Shown here piece by piece: positions 6,697 through 13,148 of a stretch of 13,564 nt of DNA. This DNA is from an uncultured Erysipelotrichaceae bacterium (GTDB taxonomy: Bacteria; Bacillota_I; Bacilli_A; Erysipelotrichales; Coprobacillaceae). Numbering within the stretch: the first letter of the stretch is position 1; each line of letters starts with the position of its first letter. Location: NCBI GenBank assembly GCA_947573745.1, contig CANPGX010000011.1, positions 1 through 13,564 on the forward strand. Reading direction: 5' to 3'. The position numbers and the translations under genes are program-made. The notes below the pieces were generated by a model that had not been told where the DNA came from, searched no databases, and saw only the letters and a list, made by a program, of their open reading frames with translations.

Positions 6697-7212
6697 ATGA
6701 AAACAGTTTTTAAAGAATTACAGTTTCAAACAGAAGGAAAAAAAGTAACTTACTTTAATATTAAACAAGAAGTCGTGCAATTCGTGGAAGAAAGTCATAT
6801 AAAAAATGGTATCATGGTTGTGCAATCTCCCCATACGACATGTTCGGTTATTTTTGAAGAAATGGTTCATGATTTTGACTTTAATGGTGATGAATATCTT
6901 CAAGTTGATCTTAATAAGGGCTTAGAGAAGATATTTCCAAGGCAAGAGACAGACCATGAATACTATAAATATCCCGGACCAAAGCATATGGCTTTTGCAC
7001 AAGAGGGTGATGATGATACTTATGTTAAATATCCTGGGTTATTATTAAATGGCCCAGCACACCTTAAAGGCTCTCTTTTAGGTGCTAGTGAATCCTTCAT
7101 TATTCAAGATGGAAAACTATTAACGGGTGAATGGGGATATATTTATTTTGTAGACTGGGATTATAATCGTCCTAGAAAAAGAAAATGTAATCTTATGATA
7201 GTAGGAGAGTAA
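6697..7212 (+). CDS. YjbQ-family (UPF0047) protein
   Basis: The 171-residue protein matches the YjbQ/UPF0047 family: SPHTTCSVIFEE (44-55), NGPAHLKGSLLGAS (118-131), DGKLLTGEWGYIYFVDWD (138-155) and a C-terminal RPRKRKCNLMIVGE. Family members are usually about 140 residues. This one is longer, with extra sequence between the HTT motif and the conserved AHLK block, and has FEE where many members have NEN. Some YjbQ proteins have been described as having a secondary thiamine-phosphate synthase activity, but the physiological reaction is poorly known. The location between sugar enzymes and the regulator points to a catabolic role, perhaps on a phosphorylated intermediate (inference). The ATG at 6697 has only a weak GGTG upstream, so translation may be coupled to the TIM gene that ends 5 nt before it. 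An in-frame TTG at 6685 is less likely. Confidence 0.85.
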   Translation: MKTVFKELQFQTEGKKVTYFNIKQEVVQFVEESHIKNGIMVVQSPHTTCSVIFEEMVHDFDFNGDEYLQVDLNKGLEKIFPRQETDHEYYKYPGPKHMAFAQEGDDDTYVKYPGLLLNGPAHLKGSLLGASESFIIQDGKLLTGEWGYIYFVDWDYNRPRKRKCNLMIVGE

Positions 7213-7215
7213 ACA

Positions 7216-9105
7216 ATGACATTGAGAAAACAAGAAAAATTAATGATTGAATACCTTATTAAAAAAAGAACATGGGTAAGCTCTAATGAACTTTCGAGTT
7301 TTCTCAATGTATCTATTAGGACTTTGAGAAGTCGTATCAAAGAGATCAATCAAGATCATCGTATCATCATGTCCTCACATCAAGGTTATAAAATCATCAA
7401 TGAACAAGAGGCTAAAAATATCCTTAATGATCATCCATCAAGTGACGAAGAATATAGCGTGAAAGGACGAAGAAATAAAATTATTAAAAAGTTAATTCAA
7501 GCTAATGAAGGTATCAGTATCTATGATTTAGCAGATGAATTATACGTTAGTGATTCGACGATTCAGCAGGATATTTTATACATTAAAAGATTGATGTCTG
7601 CTTATCATATTGATTTGATGATGACTAATGAGAAAGTCAGTGTCAAAAGTAACCATCGCTCTAATTATCTTAAAGTCATGTCTAGTATTGTATATCAAGA
7701 AGCTAATGAAGGTTTCATGAGCCTTGATGTTCTTTGTGATATGTTCCCACAATATCAAGTTTTGACGTTAAGAAAAATTATCGTAGAAGAACTAGCTAAA
7801 AATGACTTATTAACGAATGATTATAGTTTGATCAGTATTATTTTACATTTTTGCATAGGTTTTGATTTAGCTGATAAATTTAAATATTCCAGACATGGTA
7901 CAAAAGATTTTAATAAGATTAAGGATAGAGCCACTATCAATATTATTCATCGGATTAATGAGACTTATGATTTTACAATTGATGAAAATTGTATAGGATT
8001 ATTTTATGAAATCATTTATTTATATACAAAGACCAATGATATAGAGGATGACACTAAAAAATGGCTATATAATCAAGAAGTTTACAATTTTGTATGTCAT
8101 TTGGCAGAATCTTTTTATGAAGAGCATTTTGTTGATATTCAAAATGAAGTCTTTATTTCTGGATTGACGTTGCATTTAGAGCAATTATTAGCACACCCAC
8201 AACGGCAATTGAAAAATCCTTTACATGCAGCTATTCGTAATGGCTCTCCCATCATTTATGAATTAGCTGTCATTGCCGCTAATGCTATTCATGAGAAATG
8301 GAGCTATTTAAAATTAAGTGAACATGAAATATCTTATATTGCTATTCATATAGGATTAGCTTTTGAAAAAAAGAACATAGAAAAAATCAATGTGGCATTA
8401 GTTAATCTTAATTATCATCATTCAAGTAAAATCATTGCTAAAAAAATTAAAGATTTATTTCATACCGAGATTCATCAAATAGATATCTATTCCGATGAAT
8501 CAGAAGTCATTGAAAAAGATGTTGATCTTGTGATTACAACAGTACAAACGAAAAGGCATTTTCAAAATAATGTTCTTATATCTATGTTTGTCACACAAGA
8601 GGATGAAGATAAATTACATCAAGCTATCAATCAGGTGATGGAAAATAAAATAAGTAGAAAAAAAGAATGGATTTATGATATTTTTCATTATCAATATTTT
8701 TATTATTTTGATGACAAACAAGAAGATATTGACAAGGTTATTTCTCAATTATGTGAACCCTTAATTCATGAAGGCATTGAGATGAAAAACTTTGAAGAGA
8801 AAGTGATGGCAAGAGAGAGAGTTTCATCCACATCTTATTTAAATATTGCGATTCCTCATTCTTTTGATACACTTTCTAAAAAAACAACCATTTCTATTGG
8901 ATTGATGAAACATCCTATTAAATGGGGCTCAAATTGGGTCAATATTGTCTTTTTGTTAAGTATTTCTAAAGAGGATCAGAAATCTTTTATTAAGATTCTT
9001 GAAAAACTCATTAAAGTTTTTACAGGAGAAAACTGGAATAAAAATTATAAACGTATAGATAATTATGATAAGCTGATGACGTTTATTCGTGACAATGAGT
9101 ATTGA
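7216..9105 (+). CDS. MtlR/LicR-type PRD transcriptional activator with EIIB- and EIIA-like domains
   Basis: This 629-residue regulator has the full architecture of PTS-controlled activators. It has an N-terminal winged HTH (about 5-60), a second HTH (about 85-145), PRD1 (about 185-285, His211), PRD2 (about 295-390, His320 and His378 in LTLHLEQLL and YIAIHIG), an EIIB-like domain (about 391-475) and an EIIA-like domain (about 500-629, His548 in IAIPHS). Such proteins bind DNA upstream of their operon, and their activity is set by phosphorylation from HPr and the cognate EII. The EIIB-like loop reads VALVNLNYHHSS, with no cysteine where the phospho-Cys would lie, so this domain is probably non-phosphorylatable. 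The second PRD1 histidine is not obvious. The start follows AGGAG (7203-7207), 3 nt after the YjbQ stop. It probably controls this operon in response to the imported substrate. Confidence 0.88.
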   Translation: MTLRKQEKLMIEYLIKKRTWVSSNELSSFLNVSIRTLRSRIKEINQDHRIIMSSHQGYKIINEQEAKNILNDHPSSDEEYSVKGRRNKIIKKLIQANEGISIYDLADELYVSDSTIQQDILYIKRLMSAYHIDLMMTNEKVSVKSNHRSNYLKVMSSIVYQEANEGFMSLDVLCDMFPQYQVLTLRKIIVEELAKNDLLTNDYSLISIILHFCIGFDLADKFKYSRHGTKDFNKIKDRATINIIHRINETYDFTIDENCIGLFYEIIYLYTKTNDIEDDTKKWLYNQEVYNFVCHLAESFYEEHFVDIQNEVFISGLTLHLEQLLAHPQRQLKNPLHAAIRNGSPIIYELAVIAANAIHEKWSYLKLSEHEISYIAIHIGLAFEKKNIEKINVALVNLNYHHSSKIIAKKIKDLFHTEIHQIDIYSDESEVIEKDVDLVITTVQTKRHFQNNVLISMFVTQEDEDKLHQAINQVMENKISRKKEWIYDIFHYQYFYYFDDKQEDIDKVISQLCEPLIHEGIEMKNFEEKVMARERVSSTSYLNIAIPHSFDTLSKKTTISIGLMKHPIKWGSNWVNIVFLLSISKEDQKSFIKILEKLIKVFTGENWNKNYKRIDNYDKLMTFIRDNEY

Positions 9106-9149
9106 GTTTATCATAAAATTGGATAAAGGAAATGGAGTAGAATCATATC

Positions 9150-10319
9150 GTGAAAACCTCTTTTATTTATAATATTCCTACGAAAGTATATTTTGGTGAT
9201 ATGCTTCAGTATTTAGGAAGAGAAATCAAACAATATGGGCATCATATTTTATTAATTTATGATGGTGATTACATTAAATCGAATGGTTTATATCAATATG
9301 TGATTGAAGAACTAGATGCTAATCATCTAGAGTGGATTGAATTTAGGAAGGTGAGACCTAATCCTAGACATACAGATGTTAATGAAGCTATTCAGCTTTG
9401 TAGGACACATCACATGGACGCTATTTTAGCTATAGGTGGTGGTTCTGTTATTGATAGTGCCAAAGTGATTGCGGCTTGTTGTGCTTATGATGGTGATTGT
9501 TGGGATATTGTTTCTGGAAAAGTTGATTTTGATCATACTTTGCCAGTGATAGCTATATCAACGATCAGTGCAACGGGTTCAGAAATGGATAATGCAGCAG
9601 TTATTACACATGAAACATATCACGAAAAGAATGTTTTAGCTAAAACGTCTATGTATCCTGTCGTGACATTTCTAAACCCAGCATTAACTTATACAGTGAG
9701 TCCTTATCAAACTGCCTGTGGCGTAGCTGATATCTTAGCCCATGTTTTAGAAGAATATTTTACCCCTATACAAGGACTATATATGATTGATACGATCATG
9801 GAAGGATTGATGAGAACTATTTTTAAATATGGTCCAATTGCTTTTAAGTATCCTACAGATTATGAAGCACGAGCTAATATTATGTGGGCTTCTTCGTGGG
9901 CTATTAATGGTTTTGTTTCTTTTGATCGTCCTCATGCGTGGAGCATGCACCCTTTAGGTCATCAATTATCAGCCTATTATGATATGACACATGGGCTATC
10001 TTTAGCAGTAATCATGCCTCGATGGCTTAGACATATTCAGGATGAAAAAAGTTTACCTCTGTTTAGATCATTGGGTGTACATGTTTTGATGTTGGATGAA
10101 AGTTTATCTGATTTAGAAATGGCTGATGAAGTGATTAAAGCTATAGAAGACTTACTTTATCATCAGTTAGAATTAAAATCAAATTTGACAGAACTTCATA
10201 TTTCAAGTGAACATTTTGAAGATATGGCCAATAAATTATGTGCAGAACATGGATATCATGATGGTTTTAGACCTTTATATAAAGATGATATCCTGTCTAT
10301 ATATCAACAATGTTTATAA
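9150..10319 (+). CDS. Iron-containing alcohol dehydrogenase, BDH/YqhD subfamily
   Basis: The 389-residue group III alcohol dehydrogenase interconverts an aldehyde and an alcohol using NAD(P). Its N-terminus (FIYNIPTKVYFG) and the GGGSVIDSAK motif (96-105) fit the butanol dehydrogenase/YqhD branch. The metal ligands are complete: Asp194 and His198 in GVADILAH, His267 in SMHPLGH and His281 in MTHG. Where YqhD-type enzymes have a GGGS motif that accepts the NADPH 2'-phosphate, this one reads YDGDYIKSNG (37-46). The acidic residues suggest NADH preference (inference). The start is GTG: an in-frame ATG at 9132 hits TAG two codons later, and a GGAG lies at 9134-9137. It is the last gene of the operon, 44 nt after the regulator with no terminator between. 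It may dispose of the aldehyde released by the aldolase. Confidence 0.88.
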   Translation: MKTSFIYNIPTKVYFGDMLQYLGREIKQYGHHILLIYDGDYIKSNGLYQYVIEELDANHLEWIEFRKVRPNPRHTDVNEAIQLCRTHHMDAILAIGGGSVIDSAKVIAACCAYDGDCWDIVSGKVDFDHTLPVIAISTISATGSEMDNAAVITHETYHEKNVLAKTSMYPVVTFLNPALTYTVSPYQTACGVADILAHVLEEYFTPIQGLYMIDTIMEGLMRTIFKYGPIAFKYPTDYEARANIMWASSWAINGFVSFDRPHAWSMHPLGHQLSAYYDMTHGLSLAVIMPRWLRHIQDEKSLPLFRSLGVHVLMLDESLSDLEMADEVIKAIEDLLYHQLELKSNLTELHISSEHFEDMANKLCAEHGYHDGFRPLYKDDILSIYQQCL

Positions 10320-10324
10320 AATAT

Positions 10325-10357
10325 AAAAATGGATACCTCTAGAGATATCCATTTTTT
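10325..10357 (+). terminator. Bidirectional terminator between convergent ADH and ROK genes
   Basis: An 11-bp stem (AAAAATGGATA at 10325-10335 with TATCCATTTTT at 10346-10356) surrounds a loop that contains CTCTAGAG, itself palindromic. T runs follow on the plus strand (10352-10357), and A bases at 10325-10329 give a T run on the minus strand. It sits 5 nt past the ADH stop and 5 nt before the ROK stop, so it can end both transcripts. Confidence 0.85.
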
Positions 10358-10361
10358 CATT

Positions 10362-11249
10362 CTAATTTTTATAACAATTAAAGTAATTGACAAGTGCGCC
10401 TACTAAATTGGCATCTCCTTTATAATGTGCAATTACAATTTCAGGTTCTATCTTAGCCGCATGATTTTCATAATCTTCAAGGAGCTGCTTCATATGTTTC
10501 TTAATAGAAGGTAATAAAGTTTCATTACTTGAAATAGCTCCTGAAATGACGATGACTTCAGGATCATAAGTATATTGTAGATTAAAGATGCCTAAGGCAA
10601 TGGCTTCATAGAAACGGTCAATTTCTTCTAAGGCAATGACATTGCCTTTTTTAGAATAAGCAAAGACTTCTTTACCATTAATGACTTGAAGACCACGTTT
10701 TTTACACCAACGGACTAAAGCACCTACAGCACCACTGCCAGATAATGTCACCCATTGACCATCACGTTTTCCAAGAATTTGATAGCCTACTTCACCACCG
10801 TGTAAGTGAGCACCATGAAGAACTTTTTGATCTTGAATCAAACATCCACCTACACCAGTACCTAATACAAGCAAAGCCATCGTATGACAATCTTTAGCCA
10901 CACCTGAATAAGCTTCTGCTAAACCAGCGCAATTAGCGTCATTCTCAATAGAGATATCATAACCTGTACGTTCCTTAAGGATTTTTTTCCAATTAGGACC
11001 ATGGATGTAAGGAATGGCACTTGAACCATAGATAATTCCTGTTTCAATATCGACAGAACCAGGGGCAGAGATAGCGATACCTTCAATGTCATATTTTTTC
11101 TTGAATACTTCTAGTTTTTCACATATGTTATCGATCATCCCTTCAAAAGTTGGGGCAACAGGCATTGAATCATGTTCAAGGACATGTGTTTCATGATCTA
11201 AAATACCTATTTTTACAGAAGAACCTCCTAAGTCTAAACAAAAATACAT
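10362..11249 (-). CDS. ROK-family sugar kinase lacking the zinc motif
   Basis: The 295-residue protein has the ROK kinase/actin-like ATPase layout. It has phosphate-1 motif LDLGGSSVKIG (5-15), GIAISAPGSVD (57-67), catalytic Asp104 in ENDANCAGLAEA, adenosine-phase glycine loop LGTGVGG (129-135) and the sugar-binding GAHLHGGEVGYQ (146-157). Most ROK kinases follow this with a His plus CxCGxxGCxE zinc cluster. Here the region reads YQILGKRDGQWVTLSGSGAV with no cysteines, so structural zinc is absent, as reported for some beta-glucoside or amino-sugar kinases of the family. The absence of an HTH domain makes it a kinase, not a ROK repressor. The sugar is uncertain (glucose, a beta-glucoside or N-acetylmannosamine are all possible). 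Its AAAGGAG Shine-Dalgarno is at about 11257-11263 (complement). It is transcribed alone, convergent to the PTS operon. Confidence 0.85.
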   Translation of the reverse strand: MYFCLDLGGSSVKIGILDHETHVLEHDSMPVAPTFEGMIDNICEKLEVFKKKYDIEGIAISAPGSVDIETGIIYGSSAIPYIHGPNWKKILKERTGYDISIENDANCAGLAEAYSGVAKDCHTMALLVLGTGVGGCLIQDQKVLHGAHLHGGEVGYQILGKRDGQWVTLSGSGAVGALVRWCKKRGLQVINGKEVFAYSKKGNVIALEEIDRFYEAIALGIFNLQYTYDPEVIVISGAISSNETLLPSIKKHMKQLLEDYENHAAKIEPEIVIAHYKGDANLVGALVNYFNCYKN

Positions 11250-11267
11250 AAATAATCTCCTTTCAAT

Positions 11268-11279
11268 GTAAACCTTTAC
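11268..11279. promoter_or_regulatory. Palindrome in the ROK kinase start region, candidate operator
   Basis: GTAAACCTTTAC has 5-bp perfect arms (GTAAA/TTTAC) around a CC centre. It lies just downstream of the kinase -10 and covers the expected transcription start, a position suited to a repressor. No regulator family is assigned; it lacks the central CG of a cre site. Confidence 0.35.
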
Positions 11280-11282
11280 TTT

Positions 11283-11288
11283 ATTATA
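11283..11288 (-). promoter_or_regulatory. -10 element of the ROK kinase promoter
   Basis: On the minus strand this reads TATAAT, a perfect -10, about 34 nt before the kinase start codon. The hexamer 17 nt further upstream (TTTCTT on the minus strand) is a poor -35, so the promoter is weak or needs an activator. Confidence 0.45.
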
Positions 11289-11326
11289 TAAAATTTTCAG
11301 AGTGAAAGAAATAAGAAAAAGGAGTT

Positions 11327-11338
11327 AAAGTATACTTT
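11327..11338. promoter_or_regulatory. Perfect palindrome AAAGTATACTTT upstream of proC
   Basis: This 12-bp uninterrupted palindrome overlaps the position where a -35 for the proC promoter would lie (TATACT, 11331-11336). It could be a protein-binding site. Palindromes of this kind also arise by chance in AT-rich DNA, so the call is tentative. Confidence 0.3.
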
Positions 11339-11366
11339 CTTCATTAAAAAAGTTATAATGAAGAAA
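11336..11366. repeat. 11-bp perfect inverted repeat across the proC -10
   Basis: The arms TTTCTTCATTA (11336-11346) and TAATGAAGAAA (11356-11366) are exactly complementary, with a 9-nt spacer. The second half contains part of the proC -10. Most of it would lie upstream of the predicted transcription start, so it is more likely a DNA operator than an RNA hairpin. No T tract follows in either direction, so it is not a terminator. Confidence 0.5.
11354..11359 (+). promoter_or_regulatory. -10 element of the proC operon promoter
   Basis: TATAAT is a perfect -10 placed 24 nt before the start codon. The -35 at 17-nt spacing is TATACT (3 of 6), which is weak. AAAAGGAG (11367-11374) supplies a strong ribosome binding site, so the leader would be short. 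Confidence 0.55.
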
Positions 11367-11383
11367 AAAAGGAGTTTGATTAT

Positions 11384-12190
11384 ATGAAAAAAATTGGATT
11401 TATTGGTGCTGGAAACATGGCTAGCGCTATTATTAAAGGAATGATTGAGTCACAAGAGATTCCTTGTGATATTTTATGGGCAAGTGATATTGATAAAACA
11501 AAATTAGAAACTTTATCTTTAGAGTACGGTATCCATACGACTATAGATAATTGCGAAGTGGCTAAAGAAGTAGATGTTTTATTTTTAGCTGTAAAACCTT
11601 TTTTATTAGAAGAAGTTATTTCATCGATCAAAGAAGTGATCAGAGATGAACAAGTGATTGTTTCTATTGCGGCAGGGAAGACGATTTCGTTGATTGAAGA
11701 TATGTTTGGTCAGCCTATGAAAATTATTCGTGTGATGCCAAATACCCCTGCTTTAGTCAAAGAGGGCATGAGTGCGATCGCTTATCATGAAAGAGTAACA
11801 TTGGAGGAAGTTTGTTTCATTGAAAATATTTTTAAGAAATTAGGACGTGCAGAAATTGTAAAGGAATCCTTGATTGAGGCTATTGGTGCCGTGAGTGGAG
11901 CTAGTCCTGCTTATGTGTATATGTTTATTGAAGCTTTAGGAGACGCGGGTGTCAAGGCTGGTTTATCGAGATCACAAGCCTATACATTTGCGGCACAGAG
12001 TGTCTTAGGGTCTGCTAAAATGGTTTTAGAAACGGGTATGCATCCAGGGGCCTTAAAAGATATGGTCACTTCGCCTAGAGGATCGACCATTGAAGGTGTT
12101 GAAGCTTTGGAAAAAGAAGGCTTCCGTTATGCCATCATGCATGCGGTGGATCAATGTTTAAAGAAAACGGAAAAGATGAAGGGAGAATAA
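11384..12190 (+). CDS. proC: Pyrroline-5-carboxylate reductase
   Basis: The 268-residue enzyme catalyses the last step of proline synthesis, reducing 1-pyrroline-5-carboxylate with NAD(P)H in the cytoplasm. The N-terminal Rossmann domain begins KKIGFIGAGNMASAI (dinucleotide loop GAGNMA, 8-13). RVMPNTPA (116-123) is the conserved mid-protein motif. The all-helical C-terminal dimerisation and active-site domain carries GASPAYVY (172-179) and the P5CR signature region ending MVTSPRGSTIEG (227-238). The length matches typical ProC. The start follows AAAAGGAG by 9 nt. No other proline genes (proA, proB) are visible. The downstream esterase starts 2 nt after the stop, so they are cotranscribed, though no metabolic link between them is evident. 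Confidence 0.95.
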   Translation: MKKIGFIGAGNMASAIIKGMIESQEIPCDILWASDIDKTKLETLSLEYGIHTTIDNCEVAKEVDVLFLAVKPFLLEEVISSIKEVIRDEQVIVSIAAGKTISLIEDMFGQPMKIIRVMPNTPALVKEGMSAIAYHERVTLEEVCFIENIFKKLGRAEIVKESLIEAIGAVSGASPAYVYMFIEALGDAGVKAGLSRSQAYTFAAQSVLGSAKMVLETGMHPGALKDMVTSPRGSTIEGVEALEKEGFRYAIMHAVDQCLKKTEKMKGE

Positions 12191-12192
12191 GG

Positions 12193-13101
12193 ATGAAGGT
12201 AGAAGTCAAAAATTATACTTATGAGACGATGCCTGATTATAGTGATTGTGTAGAAGGGGCTAAAGAAGTCTTGATGACAGGTGATGAAATCGGATTAACT
12301 TATTTACCTGATGTTGTTTATGATACAAAGAATGATGTTTCACTTCATTTACAAATCATCACGCCAAAAATCTTTAATGATCCAGAACATATTTTTCCAT
12401 GTGTTATCTTTGTTCAAGGATCGGCCTGGCATGAGCAAAATCTTTATGGGAATATTCCTCATTTAGGAAGATTAGCGTCTAGAGGATATGTAGTGGCTTT
12501 GGTAGAGTATCGTCATAGTGGTATCGCTCATTTTCCGGCGCAGATCATTGATGCAAAAAATGCCATTCGTTATATGAAGGCACATGCTTCAACATATCAT
12601 CTTGATCCAGAAAAAGTCATCATTATGGGAGACTCTTCTGGCGGTCATACAAGTTCTATGGTAGGTATGACGGCCAATACAACTCTTTTTGATGAGCCTA
12701 TGAATGAAGAAAATTGTCACGTTAAAGGCATCATTAATCTTTATGGGGCAGTTGATATTACAATGCCTTATGGTTATCCTTCAACATTGAATCATCAAAT
12801 GGCAGATAGTCATGAAGGACAATTGGTCGGTTATGATATTCGTGAACACATGGAAGAAGCTAAAAAAGCGAATGCTGTAACTTATGTTGAAGAAGATTTT
12901 GCCCCGATGTTGATTTTACATGGTACCAAAGATAAGACGGTTTTCTGTCAGCAAAGTGTCGATCTATACCAAAAATTAAAAGAAGTTGGTAAGGATGTTG
13001 AACTCTATCTTGTAAGATATAGTGATCATGGTGGAGCTGCTTTTTGGAAAGAAGAAGTGATTGATATTTACGATCAATTTATTCAAAGATGTCTTCAGTA
13101 A
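12193..13101 (+). CDS. Alpha/beta-hydrolase esterase (HSL/BD-FAE-like)
   Basis: The 302-residue cytoplasmic protein has a complete serine-hydrolase triad: Ser148 in GDSSGG (146-151), Asp247 in HGTKDKTV and His279 in YSDHGG. The oxyanion-hole region reads VQGSAW (74-79), a variant of the HGGxW motif of hormone-sensitive-lipase-type carboxylesterases. The core VEYRHS...FPAQIIDAKNAIRYMKAHA is typical of acetylxylan or feruloyl esterase-like BD-FAE enzymes. It probably hydrolyses a small ester or de-acylates a sugar; the substrate is unknown. The ATG at 12193 lies 7 nt after GGGAG (12181-12185). An in-frame ATG at 12154 lies inside proC and is less likely. No signal peptide is seen, so an extracellular polysaccharide role is unlikely. 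No terminator follows before the next gene. Confidence 0.85.
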   Translation: MKVEVKNYTYETMPDYSDCVEGAKEVLMTGDEIGLTYLPDVVYDTKNDVSLHLQIITPKIFNDPEHIFPCVIFVQGSAWHEQNLYGNIPHLGRLASRGYVVALVEYRHSGIAHFPAQIIDAKNAIRYMKAHASTYHLDPEKVIIMGDSSGGHTSSMVGMTANTTLFDEPMNEENCHVKGIINLYGAVDITMPYGYPSTLNHQMADSHEGQLVGYDIREHMEEAKKANAVTYVEEDFAPMLILHGTKDKTVFCQQSVDLYQKLKEVGKDVELYLVRYSDHGGAAFWKEEVIDIYDQFIQRCLQ

Positions 13102-13148
13102 CCTATGGTTTTATATTTTGAAATTCAACGTGAAGGAGTCAAATAAGC

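Noticed and set aside
9107..9127. TTTATC/GATAAA inverted repeat between the regulator and ADH as a terminator
   Set aside because: Only 6 A/T-rich base pairs with a 9-nt loop and no T tract; read-through into the ADH gene is expected.
12154..12192. Esterase start at ATG 12154
   Set aside because: It lies inside proC without a good ribosome binding site; ATG 12193 follows GGGAG at normal spacing.
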